NCBI GenBank assembly: GCA_037389465.1
Contig: JAZARR010000074.1
Location: forward strand, 1,426,001 to 1,490,000
Direction: 5' to 3'
DNA length: 64,000 nt
DNA from: Baylisascaris procyonis
Taxonomy: Eukaryota; Nematoda; Chromadorea; Rhabditida; Ascarididae
The notes under the pieces: model-generated
What the model was told of the DNA's origin: nothing
What the model saw: only the letters and a program-made list of their open reading frames with translations
The model's database searches: none
Shown here: piece after piece, positions 24,081-39,503 of the stretch
Layout: each line of letters begins with the position of its first letter
Numbering within the stretch: position 1 is the first letter of the stretch
Made by a program: the position numbers and the translations under genes

Positions 24081-26790
24081 GTGAGTAATAAATAATCAAT
24101 AAAGTCGTTACAAATAAACCATTTTATATGGTCGTATTTTTTTTTTTAATGACCAATATTATAAGAGTGACAACTGATTCCGTAGGCTAGGCGAGTAGAA
24201 ACTTTTTTTTATCATAATAGAAGATGAATAACAATTCACTTCTCAAGTATTCAGGGCTATAAAATATATGTTAGGAATATGTTCTTTCTCTATTACACTT
24301 TAAAAAATTTTCTTCTATCAAAATTTGATCAAATTATTGAAAAAAAAAGCATAAGGGAACCATTTCAGCAATGCCTTAGTTTTCCGTTAATTAAATAGTT
24401 TAGGCAGTCCTAAAAATTTCACTGAATTATTTCATTATCAAAGCAATAACGTTGGCACTACTCGGATTTATTCTAATCACAAAGGCTTCACTCATTACTT
24501 CATTGTCTTTCTTTCATTTATAGTGCTATGCGATGCATGAAATGGATTTTCTATGGGATATTAGGTCATCATAAATATTTGCTTTCGAGAGTCGAGGCAT
24601 GTGCTTGTGTTGCTAGATAAGAAAATATCAGAAGATTATGCTAGAAAGCAATGTATCAGTTAGAGAGCGCATATGCGCACACATATGAAAGACACATATT
24701 TTCGACTTCATAAATGACACTAGAATTCGCAGTAGGCACTTGCTAGGCCATGAGGAAATAAAACGACCTCCACGTTGTCCTTGTTTTGCACGGGAATTCC
24801 GCTAGATTCACATAAAACACAACGGGGAGTATTATAGAAACATTGCACTTATCCCTCTTCAGCAATTTGTTTCCGTAATCTTATCGCTTTGAATTCAATA
24901 GATTTGCCTACGTTGGGAATATTTTACCTTGAAAATTTTCACTTGTTCATTATTGTGAAAGTGCAAATGGTGGTCTAATGCTGTAATTTTGTATTATTTA
25001 AACGTCATATATGACTTCGGCCCATGACTTTAAAGTGTCTACGGTTGATATTGTAGTGCAATTGCATATCCAACTCCCATTGTTTGCCCACTTCGTCTAT
25101 TGCATTTCCAGTGTGACTTGAGAATTGTGCATTGACGGGAATTAACAAAACTTGAAAATATTAATTGATATGTGAGCATAACTTAATATGAATTAAAAAA
25201 TTCCTGAGATGAAATTTGAGAAGCACTGATCTGGCTGATAGATCAAAAATACTCTGTACTATTTCTATATCGATGGCGTATTTAGGTGCCGAGGACAAGA
25301 CTAAAACAGATGAGGCATATCCTGCTGGTGGTAGGTTGTTATTTTTATTCTGCATATTTACCGTAAATATCCATACGTCAATGTTTTAGTGGCCGCGTGT
25401 CTTCTTATGCGCTTTCCTTCTGTGAATACTTTTCAAAATTTTATTTTATAGGGCTATTCCTGTTGTTTTTTTTTTTTTTTTGCTTTCTATAACGTTTAAT
25501 TCACTCGTTTTTTGTGTTCGTGATATGTCAATTTATAAAAGTTTCTGTGACATATGCTGATCTTTTTTGAGAGGATTTCTTTTCTTTTCAAAAATAAAGT
25601 TAAAAATACTACCTTCAGTGGTAAGAATATTAAAGATAATCGTTTCAAACCGATTTAAGATGAAAAAAAAGGATAAGCTGCTGATGTATACAGAAATGAG
25701 TAAGCGCATAAGCTTTACTAGTTGAGAAAAAAAGCGCAAATGTCTGATTTATCAGCTAGATGGATGAAAAAGCGCTTATCACTGTGTGATATTTCAAAAA
25801 AAAGGCTAAAGAAGTCCTGATAAATATCTATCATCAATTACACTTAAGTTTTAAAAAAAATTGGAGGAAAATTTTCTATTCCTTTGCTTTCTCAATTTCA
25901 GTTCTCTCATTTATCCATCCTCTTTATGAAGAAAAAAATTCAACAAAGCTATAATTCATTCTTAGGTATTTGCATCACGATTATACGTTTCTCTCAAAGA
26001 ATTTAACAACCCCCATAAGTCAATATGTCTTATAATATAAGATTTTTTGGCAATCTATAATATTTTCTTTCTGAACAATATTCCGGCAGTTTTGCATTAT
26101 TTTGTTGCCTCAATAGTGTGTATAATTTTTTTTTTTAATATAACTGCACAAAATTTTTAACGCCTTAATGATTAAATTCGAATGAAAATTTCTCACCTTA
26201 AGCGGAACATGCGAAAATTTAATGCGCCAATTCGAACGGTTTGATGATCTCAGAGAAGATTTCACAAGGTTGTTTTTTTCAAAAAGAATGCGATAATTGC
26301 AGCAATAAGATAATTTTTTTCGGTGGCAGCAACAAATGATTGCAGCATTTTTTGGCGCCATGCCAAATATTTAATTACATGCAAAAAAGCTCTTACCAGT
26401 ATAGTTTTCGATAAATTTTGTATTTTTTTCCGAAATGCGGGAAAAATTTCATCCGTGACAACTCTTTCAACATTTATACGTTGATTAGATAGCTCTTGAC
26501 TTAAAAAGCTGTCTGGGATTCGATCATACAGATCTGTATGAACTGTTTGACACAGTCCTAAACCTACGTTGGTATTGAAGAGGAGGATTGCTAATATAAA
26601 TCCCTCCCCCGTCCATTAAGGTTCTGCTGTAGGCAATTGAGATTTAACTGAATCAGTATCAGTTTTCGGTTAATGCTTCAATTATATCTTCTAGAAATTG
26701 TAGATGCCCATTATGATGATATCGTTAAATATTTCTCATTGTTTATTAAACAATGAAGCACGTCAACAAATGCTTACGCATTACCTTCAG
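24081..26790. other. AT-rich stretch, no supported gene
   Basis: I see no motif-bearing frame. Poly-T tracts and short A-runs are frequent. A GATTCGATC sequence near 26519 recalls a tRNA B-box but has no matching A-box at the right distance. Confidence 0.5.
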
Positions 26791-26951
26791 GAAATCGACT
26801 TTCTGTTGATGAGATATCCCATATTTCGGAACGCTATAGGAAAGTTATCAACGAGAAATTTGGTGGACAATTGCAGAAGATCGACTTCTCACATTCAACT
26901 GATACAATTAGCGCAAAGATCTATTTTTTGAGTACAAACTCTCCTGTGTAA
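26791..26951 (+). CDS. Candidate serpin-like exon
   Basis: After a TTACCTTCAG acceptor (phase 1) the frame reads NRLSVDEISHISERYRKV, then NEKFGGQLQKIDFS and DTISAKI, before a TAA at 26949. Serpins have an aNRLy strand followed about 25 residues later by a k.fgg.l..vDFs segment and a kIn.wv helix start; the order and spacing here match that region. The exon must end before the TAA, possibly near AKI, but no consensus donor is obvious, so it may be a decayed copy. No hinge or reactive-centre exon was found nearby. Confidence 0.35.
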
Positions 26952-27002
26952 ATATTTCATTATACTTCAATGACCTATCTGGAAAAAAGGGCTGTATAAG
27001 AG

Positions 27003-27146
27003 AAGAGATACATCGTTCGAAAGTACCACAGTTTTGGCTACGGCTGTAGTCACAGACGACGATTGATGGATATCGATCAATCCTACGATATAGTTGATAT
27101 AAAATGGGCCATTTTGAATGACGTCATCTGCTTAAAGAAACCGGAG
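27003..27146 (+). CDS. Candidate exon ending in a strong donor, unidentified
   Basis: The + frame is open for 48 codons up to CCGGAG|GTGAGT and contains an internal ATG at 27066 (MDIDQSYDIVDIKWAILN...). It could be a first coding exon starting there or an internal exon; CACAG acceptor-like sites occur at about 27032 and 27056. A further open + frame lies at about 27184-27345, but its junction is unresolved. Relation to the serpin-like exon 50 bases to the left is unknown. Confidence 0.3.
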
Positions 27147-30100
27147 GTGAGTTAAATTAGGCGTCCATACACAGAAATGAAAGAATCTAACAAGGCTCTG
27201 TAACAATCACATCTCATCGGTCAAGCTCTCCTTAAGGAGAACGGGGAAAAATGAGAAGTTCAAGTGCGAGCAAGCATCTTATAAAGCTTCCGGTAAACAA
27301 GAGCATAGAGCGATGGAAAGGAAATTTGTTGCTACAGAATCCTAGAAACTAACTGTTGTCAACCCATTAGTATATATCTAGAGGCATGGAAAATTATCTA
27401 AAAGTAACGAAGTTTTACGAGCGGTCGTAATAGGTCAGATCTGGCCTTACCCACAGTACCCTCCCCCCCCCCCGCCCAATCGGATTTCTCAATGATTCAC
27501 GGTTTTTAATTGACGTTTTTATTACATCGCTGTTTGTATCGCCATTTATTATGCAATTTAACTGAACAGTAAATAGTCTTCGTATATTTCCTCCGAATTT
27601 CTTTTCATCCCTTGCGGGGTAGTTCAATCCTTCCATATGGTTCTCCGCCCTGGGGTTGTGAATGACTATGATTTTGCATATGCAACTGTAAATATCTAAT
27701 AGAAATAGCATATAGGAACGAGAGAAAATAGCGCACATTTACACATTGCATCCTCCATCAGAAGTTTTTTGTTTCTTTTAAGCCCACGTATGCTTCGCAA
27801 AAATCACTCGCTACTGCATCCGCATGACGTAATGATAAATGAGTCTGATGACTGCAACGAGCAAAGTTGAAGTTCTTGGCAAATTGCTTCACACTGATCT
27901 AGTTGCTTACTAGAGAGTTTCTCACCTCGTAACGCATAAATATCATAAATTGTTGTTTATGATATCTTATTTCCGTTTTTGATTCTGATGTTTAGCATTG
28001 GTGAATATTTTTTAATGGATAATTCACCGAAGTGACATAATAAATAAATTACCCAAATAGCATATTTTTTATTAACAAGCATTTATGTTAATATCAACAG
28101 ACATTAATTTTTGGAGAAACAATAGGCTCTTTATAATGAGTCGAGAAAATAGCCAAACTTTTAGGCTTTCGAGAAAGATATATTTTTAGGTCTTTTCCTC
28201 TCGTCTATGGCTTTGATTACCATGGAGCATCAAATGAAAGAAACTGACCAACTCATTATGAGGTACAGTGTATTTTTTTTTTTTTTATTTGGCGAATATA
28301 AGATTACGAGATCCCAAAAATTTCGGCTAATTTCCGCAATATTCACTGCATAATCGCTTTTTATGCGTTTATATAAATTTGCTTCCCAAGAGTACAATAT
28401 GCCATATTAGTGCGTGTGTTTGCGAATGCTTTTTGTTTGTTCGATATTTTCAACTTGAAAACTAATGAAGGTAAACTTAGCAAATTTAGTAGTTATCGAA
28501 CATAAACTAATATGTACTCCTATTGCAACATCATTCATATTGAATGATCCATTTCGAAAGGTGAAAATTTAAATGAGAGTAGATAGTTGAAGGTGGAAAA
28601 AATTTTACATGAATTTTATTTGATTTAGTTTGCTAATTTATGGAAGTCGAAGCGCGGAAAAATGAGAATTTTTTACGAAAGATTTGGAATATGCAATCGG
28701 ATCAACGGAAATATCAAAGCATCATCTCCGCATATTGTACTCTTCCTTAGTAATTTATTAAATTGGTTGTTAAGGTGAACGATAAGCAAAGGCGCTTATT
28801 GTATCGTCCGAAAACTCCCAACTCTCCATTCCCTGAACGCATAGCAGCCATTATAAAAGCTCTAGAGGTTGTTCTAATTCCGTACTTTGTCTTCAATTGG
28901 TTGCCATTTAAAATTTACTCAAATAACGTCTTTTACCACTTGAAGGCTTGATTTGGAATAAAATAACATTAGATTATATAAGCAGATCTTTAAAATTACA
29001 TTCAGTCGCTGACTCAACTTTAATTTGAACTGAAAGCAACTCCCTTACATTAACCGAACCGTCGATCCACTCTAACACGGCTTTGCATCAATGAGACAAA
29101 TCAGAGTTGGTTACCTGTTTTTTTGCTACACCTGACCAAATCGCATCGTCTGTTTGTTGAAGCGTAAAAGTTTTTAGTTGCCTTTTATATCGTTTCTTTG
29201 TTGGATTTCCCGAACGAACGTTTTCTTGTGATAAGCTTAGTATCGTAATGCAATAACCAATCATTTTTATCTAGCTTTTCAACGTATATCCCATATGTTG
29301 ACATAGCCCTGGTATAGTTACAAACTTCACAACATAAGTAATATATTTTTGCTGGTGCAAAAAAACCTTGCTATACATAAATGTTCAATAAATAAAACGA
29401 TGTTCGCATTAAAAGAATAGGTAAGCATTAGGCTTAAAGATTTTGTTGGCAATTCAGTTTTTTTCTTCATAAAAGTGATTCGAGGAGAAAGCATATATAG
29501 AACTGTTAAGCTGCAAGTTTTGAATACTTCCAGTAAAATTGGAAAATTCCTATCTAAGCTCTATTTAACTATCATCGTAGTTCTCTCATTTACACTACAA
29601 GCGTAAACAGTTAAAATCTGATTTAATGATAGAAAATAAATAGATAAAGAACGAAACGAGTTCAAAAATCATCGAAGTGATAAACAATGATATGCTCAAC
29701 GAATTCATAGACATAATTCTCGTAAATGCGCTCTGCTGTAAAAATGATCGGCAATATCAATTCGACGCGAATTTCACCACAATTCAGTTATTCTTCGTTG
29801 ATGAAAATCAACAAAAGAAGAAAGCAAACTATCACATATTCGAACATTTAAAATGATCTCAGCCGTAGGAACTGTGGTATTTTCTTCGATTGTTAGCTTT
29901 AGAATTTCTATTTTCTACGATATTTGATAAAGTGATCTATATTTAATAGAGAGGAACTAATAAAAAAACACTAGAAAACCCCAGATAAGATGCGCTTATA
30001 AGTTCCGCTCACCTGAGTAGATGCTTTTATAAGCTAACTGCAAATGACAAATGTATGGAATAAAATTTCCGTTGTTTAATTACTCAACTGATCAATTGAC

Positions 30101-30431
30101 GTGGACGATACTATAGGATGTGATATTTTTTTTGTAGCCTAATCAGCAAATTTTGTTAATCTAGCTTCAACCACTTCCGAGTTGAAGTTGCTGTATAGTG
30201 ATAGAGAGACATTTACACAATTACGAAAGGCATAGATGTGACGACGTTGCCATTGTCTGCTTTAGAAAGAACAGAAAATTGCGAAAGCGCAAAAACAGGA
30301 AGCTCCGAGGAAGTGGTCCATATTTGAAGAGATATTTGTAAAGGGGGTTTATATTTATGATGGGCCGCTTGAGGAAACGTCTTTACTTCGCGTTTCTGCA
30401 AGATTTGCTCTGTACGCGTAGCCATATGTCT

Positions 30432-30434
<3 letters not shown>

Positions 30435-30505
<71 letters not shown>
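30435..30505. repeat. (TA)n-(TG)n microsatellite
   Basis: About 56 bases of TA with one CA interruption, followed by about 15 bases of TG. Confidence 0.95.
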
Positions 30506-31368
30506 AGCTGTGTATGCCTACATGTATTTCGGCGCGTCTAAAGCGTAGTTTCTATTGCAAGCTACAGTTATGAAATCTATCTGACGCTAGTTTATCAAAT
30601 TTCATAGGGATTATAGTAATTTGAAGTTGTTTAAGAGGTATGCATTAATTTTGCTTCAATCGGATTCTAATGTTATTCTAATAGAATTAAAGAAAGATAA
30701 ATTTTCTATTGAAAACTTACCTATTTGATTAGATCGATCGAAATATGGAATCCGTATCGTTCAATAATAACTTGGATAGGTCATGTGGGCGATGCCTTTC
30801 ATCTTTATATCTTTTCTCAATTGTTTTTCCATCATTGGTTGGTGATAGTTTTATTTGCCCAATAGACCTTTAAACTAAACTACTTTAGTGATGCAATGAT
30901 ACTGCAACGTTTTGGAATGGGAATTGTGGGAAATTTTTTAGACAATTTTCCTCCATTGAAAATCATTTACATCTGAAGCGATTTTTATTCATTGGTGGTG
31001 TTTATTTTCACGTTACTGTAGGAGGGGAACATTTTTCTTCAAGAAAAATCTATTCATTATGCAAATATAGAAATTTTGAACTGATATTTCTTCAGTATTA
31101 TTTTTTCGGCTTTTCATTATTTTTTCCTCATTTTTTTGATGCATTTGCAATGTAATCTGATTTGAACAATATATTAAACAATGAAGCTAGAATTTTTATT
31201 CAATAGATTCTTTAAGAAATGCTTCGATTGAGCCCAAGAGCTCATTTCGATTTGTGCTTTTACTTTTTCCTATTTTGATAAAGTTTTTTAATCTTTCGGT
31301 TGAGATAAACTTTGATCGCCCACGTATTTTAGATGGTAATCGGCCACGTATTTATTCACTAACTTCCT

Positions 31369-31393
31369 TATATATATATATACACTTCCTTAA

Positions 31394-31442
<49 letters not shown>
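31369..31442. repeat. (TA)n microsatellite, interrupted
   Basis: Two TA tracts separated by ACACTTCCTTAA; the second is about 50 bases with one CA. Confidence 0.95.
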
Positions 31443-31446
<4 letters not shown>

Positions 31447-33069
31447 CAGTATTCGAATGAATTTGCTTCTCAATTTCGCATTTTATCTTCTGAAATGTTT
31501 TAACTTCTTTTTTTTTTGACAGATAAAAGAGCTGAACCGGAATATCGTTGAAAAACAAAATGTTTCTTCATGAATCCTAAATTTTTTTCCTAAGTAAATA
31601 TGCAGTTCTTTTCAATATTCTAATAAATTTTCTTCAGCTTAAAATATCAAGAATATTCAAAAATTTTCAGAGATATGAATGACTTTCAACATTTTTTCAG
31701 AACTAAAATTTGTTAAGTAATCGCTCAATTCAAAGAAGCGATGCCAATAATCATAAATATTTGCATTCGAAAACGGCGTAAAATTTCAAAAGATTAGCTG
31801 AGATTAGCCATCCAACTGCATAATGCAATAGTTGCCATAACTGCATGAATAAAGGCTTATCCACAATCTTTCTTTGTTTTTTCCAGGAATCTATCGTTCT
31901 TTGCTAGCACCGATTCAATAACCATCACGGATTTGATATTTAATTCGAAGTATTTGAAGTGCAAAGACCAGAGGAAGAAATAAGGGCGAGTCTTTAACTG
32001 CATTTTGTTCCAGTATGCAGGTTACGAAAGGTGGGAACTTACGAGTCTATACAAACAAGATAAGATAGATAGATTTACAGAGTTGATAAACGGTCGCTAT
32101 CACTGAATTAATCATGTAGATTAAAGAAGCAGGATAGATTTAAAAGTGCTGTGACTCTAAGCGATTGATGTATTTTTTCCTTTTCTCTTTTTTCCCCTTC
32201 TTTGTGCTTCGCATTTGTCATTTATCGGCTGTTTAGAATTCTGATAAACAGGTCCTCCTATATCTGCTTTCTGTGAAACTTATGTTCTCTGCAACGAATA
32301 TTTTATTAGCACATAGAGTTGCATCCGATTTTATCATAATCACTTATCAACAACAAGTATCTTATCAGTAACGCTAAGGTATTTGCTATCATCTTAACTG
32401 TTAAACTTGTTGATAAGATATTCTCACAGATTTCTTTTTCTGAAAACGATTCGATTTGGTTTCCGTTAGATCAATAACGTGCTGATATTTTTTCTCTTTT
32501 GCTAAACAATACTCATTTATGGTGAATTATTGCCTATCATATTTTCTCAATATATTCATCACAAATATTTTCCCTTTTGTTTTCATTCACATCACTGTTG
32601 CGGTTATCGAGGCAAAGTTACTTCTAAAAAATATCATTGAGTGTACCAATTATAGTAGACGATTATTAGATATAAGATATTCAAAATTGTGATGACTTTC
32701 GAACATTTTCATGTTCGCCGAATAAAATTTTCGTTAACATTCATCAAGGTGCATCTTTAAATTTCTGTTCCCTTTATTTAAGTCAAATTTTTTTTGCGAG
32801 ATTTTTTCATTTTCTTAACATTCCGATTTTCGCTCATCTAATTATTAGCAAAATTTCATCTATGATCAGCTCATCGAACATCGTTGCTGGATAATAACAA
32901 TTCAAGATTCGTCGTTCTAATTTGAGCATTTGTTTATATATAGTCGCTCATATATGGATCGACGAGAATATCAATATTTTCTGAAATAACTCTGAGATAG
33001 TTTTTTGAGGAATTTCAAAGAGGTTATTTTCTTTGGCAATAATCCTTAAGGGCAAAAACGATTCTCCAT

Positions 33070-34509
33070 TTTCAAACGATCAAGCTCTTAGGTAACCTTT
33101 CTGCTGTTCATTTTCCGTCGAGTTATCTGATTGCTTGAATGGATGGTGGAATATGTTTTTGAGGGAATGCGAAATTGTTGCCCAAACGCTAAATATTCGT
33201 CCATCTGGAGATCATGGCTTCTTGCTTATATGCTTATTGTTTTTTCCTCTAGATTTCGAAGTACCTTTCGAGATGGACCTTCCTTACTTGCATTCTTAGC
33301 CATATCTACCCAAAACTGTTTTAGAGGTGTTAAATCGTATTTGAAGCTCTTTGAGATGATATATCATTCGTACGGTTTATAGTCTGTTTCTTCGATCGTT
33401 TTGGATTCCTTAACCAGAATCTACATTGGTACTTTTTATTTTTCTAAGTTAATAATTGAACCATATAAGAACCATGCTTTCTATCCATTGCACTCTTTCT
33501 TTGACTTTACTCTCTAAGGTTACTTTTTAGTTTGTTTTTTCAAGTAAGCTTCTCATCTCTCTTTTAGCTGCGCTCTTCTTTAGCTCAGTAAACTTTTTCG
33601 ATACCCCCATTCGGCTATAGTTGTGATTTGGTTGCTCTAAAATGTTTATTCATTTGTTATTATTATTTGGAACAAAATTACATTGCATGCGACTCTTCGA
33701 TCAAGCAAATCCTTTGCGATAAGTAGTAACAGAGCTCCCCGGTCATAGATCGAAATTCCGATCGGTTTATCAATTGCAAAATAATAGCCGACCGATGATT
33801 CGGTTGCAACTGAAATTTGGCTCATAGAGAATGCTCTTGGTTCGCAATTAGACTGTTTTTTGAATATATTCGAACTCACCGGAGGTTCCGTTGCGAGACA
33901 ACGATTTTTATCGTCACTGACCATAGATGCCATCACTAGCACTCTTAACTAGCGAACTTTTCTCGCAATGACATTTTTTCATCTACCTGCTGAGGATTTT
34001 GGCCCCTTGTGGAGATTCTTTTTTTGAAACTCATCTTCCGCAATTTTGGAGTTTGAGCTTTTTCAGGTCATGTGTGCTAAACATTTTTAGTTTACATTTC
34101 ATACATTTCGTATCATTTCTCAGTTATGCACTGATTTCTGATTGTTTTTTCGAGATGATGTCATAAAGAGACATCCTCATTGGGCCTTAAGCCCCCTACG
34201 CTTATCTGTTTTGTAGTATATTCGTTGCTGCCGTTGGATTTTCCATATGAGGTTTTATAAGTTCTGGAGCATGACTACCTTCGCGATCGTGAACATAAGC
34301 GGGCATCATTCAGTGAAATTTACGGAACGTCCCACTAAGCCATGTTCCATTTCTCTTTCTGAGCATCCTTGGCTCTCTAGGAGTTCAACATCGTAAGGTT
34401 TTATTTTCACCTTCCTCATTTTCGTCGTCCTATGTATTCTAATAACTTCTGAAGTTATCTTTAGCATTTGCTGTGGTACTAGTTGCGGGAATTTTCCAGC
34501 TCTTTCACT
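33070..34509 (-). pseudogene. Unidentified coding-like locus with frame breaks
   Basis: Several minus-strand segments look coded but change frame. 34509-34306 is open for 67 codons (contains KIKPYDVELLESQGCSERE) and stops; it is followed in another frame by MMPAYVHDREGSHAPELI and at about 34036 by MSFKKRISTRGQNPQQ. A two-exon unit is clearest: ATG exon 33933-33880 (MASMVSDDKNRCLATEPP), donor CCG|GTGAGT, a 70-base intron, acceptor TTTCAG, and exon 33809-33678 (HRSAIILQLINRSEF..., ending ESHAM-stop), 61 residues in phase 0. Further open pieces follow at about 33620-33540 and 33315-33229. It may be a decayed gene or transposon, or a gene of many small exons. I do not recognise the protein. Confidence 0.3.
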
Positions 34510-34781
34510 TCATCGCCCCCCTTCTTTGACGTTGTATTTCTTTGCTTTACCTTCCAATACTTCTATTTATTCATATTTTAATGAGCTAATTCTTGCGCTT
34601 ATTTTACTACATCTCACTCCTCTGCTGGCTTATGCGAACATCGGCGCCATTTCAGCATCACATGTACTCATCCTAACTAAACAAATATCCAGGAAAGTCC
34701 AGCCAACTATCTACGTCGAACGGGAATAAGTTTGTTACGTCATGGAAATTTCAGACAAAATTTATGCTAATCATTCTGCAA

Positions 34782-34851
34782 GATTGAAATATTCATGTGA
34801 TATTTGTGACGAGTTCGATTGAAATATTCATGTGATATTTGTGACGAGTTC
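34782..34851. repeat. Perfect 35-base tandem duplication
   Basis: The unit starting GATTGAAATATTCATG at 34782-34816 is repeated exactly at 34817-34851. Confidence 0.95.
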
Positions 34852-38168
<3,317 letters not shown>

Positions 38169-38220
38169 TATCATTCTCAGTCAGAGCCGGACTTCAGTTG
38201 GCTCAAAACTCAAAAACATC

Positions 38221-38224
<4 letters not shown>

Positions 38225-38264
<40 letters not shown>
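38225..38264. repeat. (TA)n microsatellite, about 40 bases
   Basis: TA tract 56 bases to the right of the foldback element, so the element sits between two TA tracts. Confidence 0.95.
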
Positions 38265-38267
<3 letters not shown>

Positions 38268-38636
38268 CACACTGATATAGGTGGAGATAACGACACAGGT
38301 AAATGAGAAAGTTCCTTGCGGATGCTGAATATGCTGTCTTTGAAGTCCGATTATCTAGCAAAAGTTAGTATTTGTGGTTTGAATTTTTGGCGAAATTTTG
38401 TGTATAATTATTTGTTTGAGTTAGCTGACTAATTTTCAATATTTAAAAACTAATGGAATATACTCGAAAATAGAGAAATCGTTCAAGTCGGAGCATTTCT
38501 GGTGCGTATGTTCACTCTCATTTGCTTATATTTCTGGTGGTTTTTTTTGTATGTTTTCCGATTTCAATTAAATGGATTCCTTTCCTTTTCACAAAAAAAG
38601 ATTTATGAAATAATTGCTGTTTGATATAAGTGGACA

Positions 38637-38714
38637 CTAATAATTATCCAGCCTTTCAAAGACGGAAAATATTGATCTTCTACTTTTTTTATTAAACGTC
38701 GAACGATTTAAATA
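38637..38714 (-). CDS. Possible last coding exon of NOP9
   Basis: After an ACTTTTCAG acceptor, in phase 0, 25 codons (YLNRSTFNKKSRRSIFSVF...) end in TAG. Phase and the basic KKSRRSIF sequence resemble the end of NOP9 proteins (basic stretch then a short acidic tail). The expected last pumilio repeat that should precede it was not found between 38715 and 39503, so the link is weak. Confidence 0.25.
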   Translation of the reverse strand, partial: YLNRSTFNKKSRRSIFSVFERLDNY

Positions 38715-39503
38715 CTGAAAAGTATAATATGTTATTCAGCGTGATGCTTAAGTGATGTTCTTCTCGATAAAACTTGTTTATAATAGAAAAAAAAACAGAA
38801 AAAAAAAACAAATCATAAAAATCGTTTTTCCGATCACTCAGTCGGACATAATAAAAACATTTGGCTAAATTCATTCGAAGATCTGTTCAACCATATACTA
38901 TTTTTTGAAGACTTCATACGATTAAGTCATTCAAAAAAATTTTAGCAACTCTAACGTTCTCAGCTATTTCATACTACTTCAGCACTGTAATCCAAATCTC
39001 CCCTGTTGAAACCAATAAGTGAGGAGAGTAAAGAATGAATTATTCCTCACCACTTATTATAACCTCCCACATCACAATTCAAGATGGGCAGTATATTACA
39101 GGAGAAAATGTACATTCAGAAGTTTGTGGCTAAATTCTATGAATGCTTCTTGCCACCACAACGGAATGAACGGTTATGGGACCAATCTGTGAGAGCGAGA
39201 CATAATACACGTCCGCGAAATTCGTTAGATCAAATACAGCAAACATAAATCGCAAAAAAAAAAAAAAACCGTTCTTGGCACTATTCGGACCCGGATGTAC
39301 CGAAGACGGAGGGGAAAAATTTGAATTTCATAAAATGGCAGACCTGAGGGGATCTAAGCCTGAAATGGATCTGGGCATTTAATTCTATAAATTTTCTTTA
39401 TTTTATTGGAACTGCACACTATAAGAAGCAATATATATTTCCTCTTATGCAAAAAACATACGAAACAAATAAACTAAAGAACACGAACAAATAAAAAGAA
39501 TAC

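Larger units (their letters stand above)
27346..33070. other. AT-rich stretch with two (TA)n tracts, no supported gene
   Basis: Apart from the microsatellites at 30435-30505 and 31369-31442 I see only short open frames, many AT-coded. A GC-rich C-run occurs near 27463. Confidence 0.5.

Noticed and set aside
26488..26550. tRNA-like sequence with GATTCGATC
   Set aside because: Only the B-box-like part fits; no acceptor pairing and no A-box at a proper distance.
39080..39248. 54-codon + frame MGSILQEKMYIQ...
   Set aside because: No convincing acceptor, lies antisense to the NOP9 3' region, and length is within chance.
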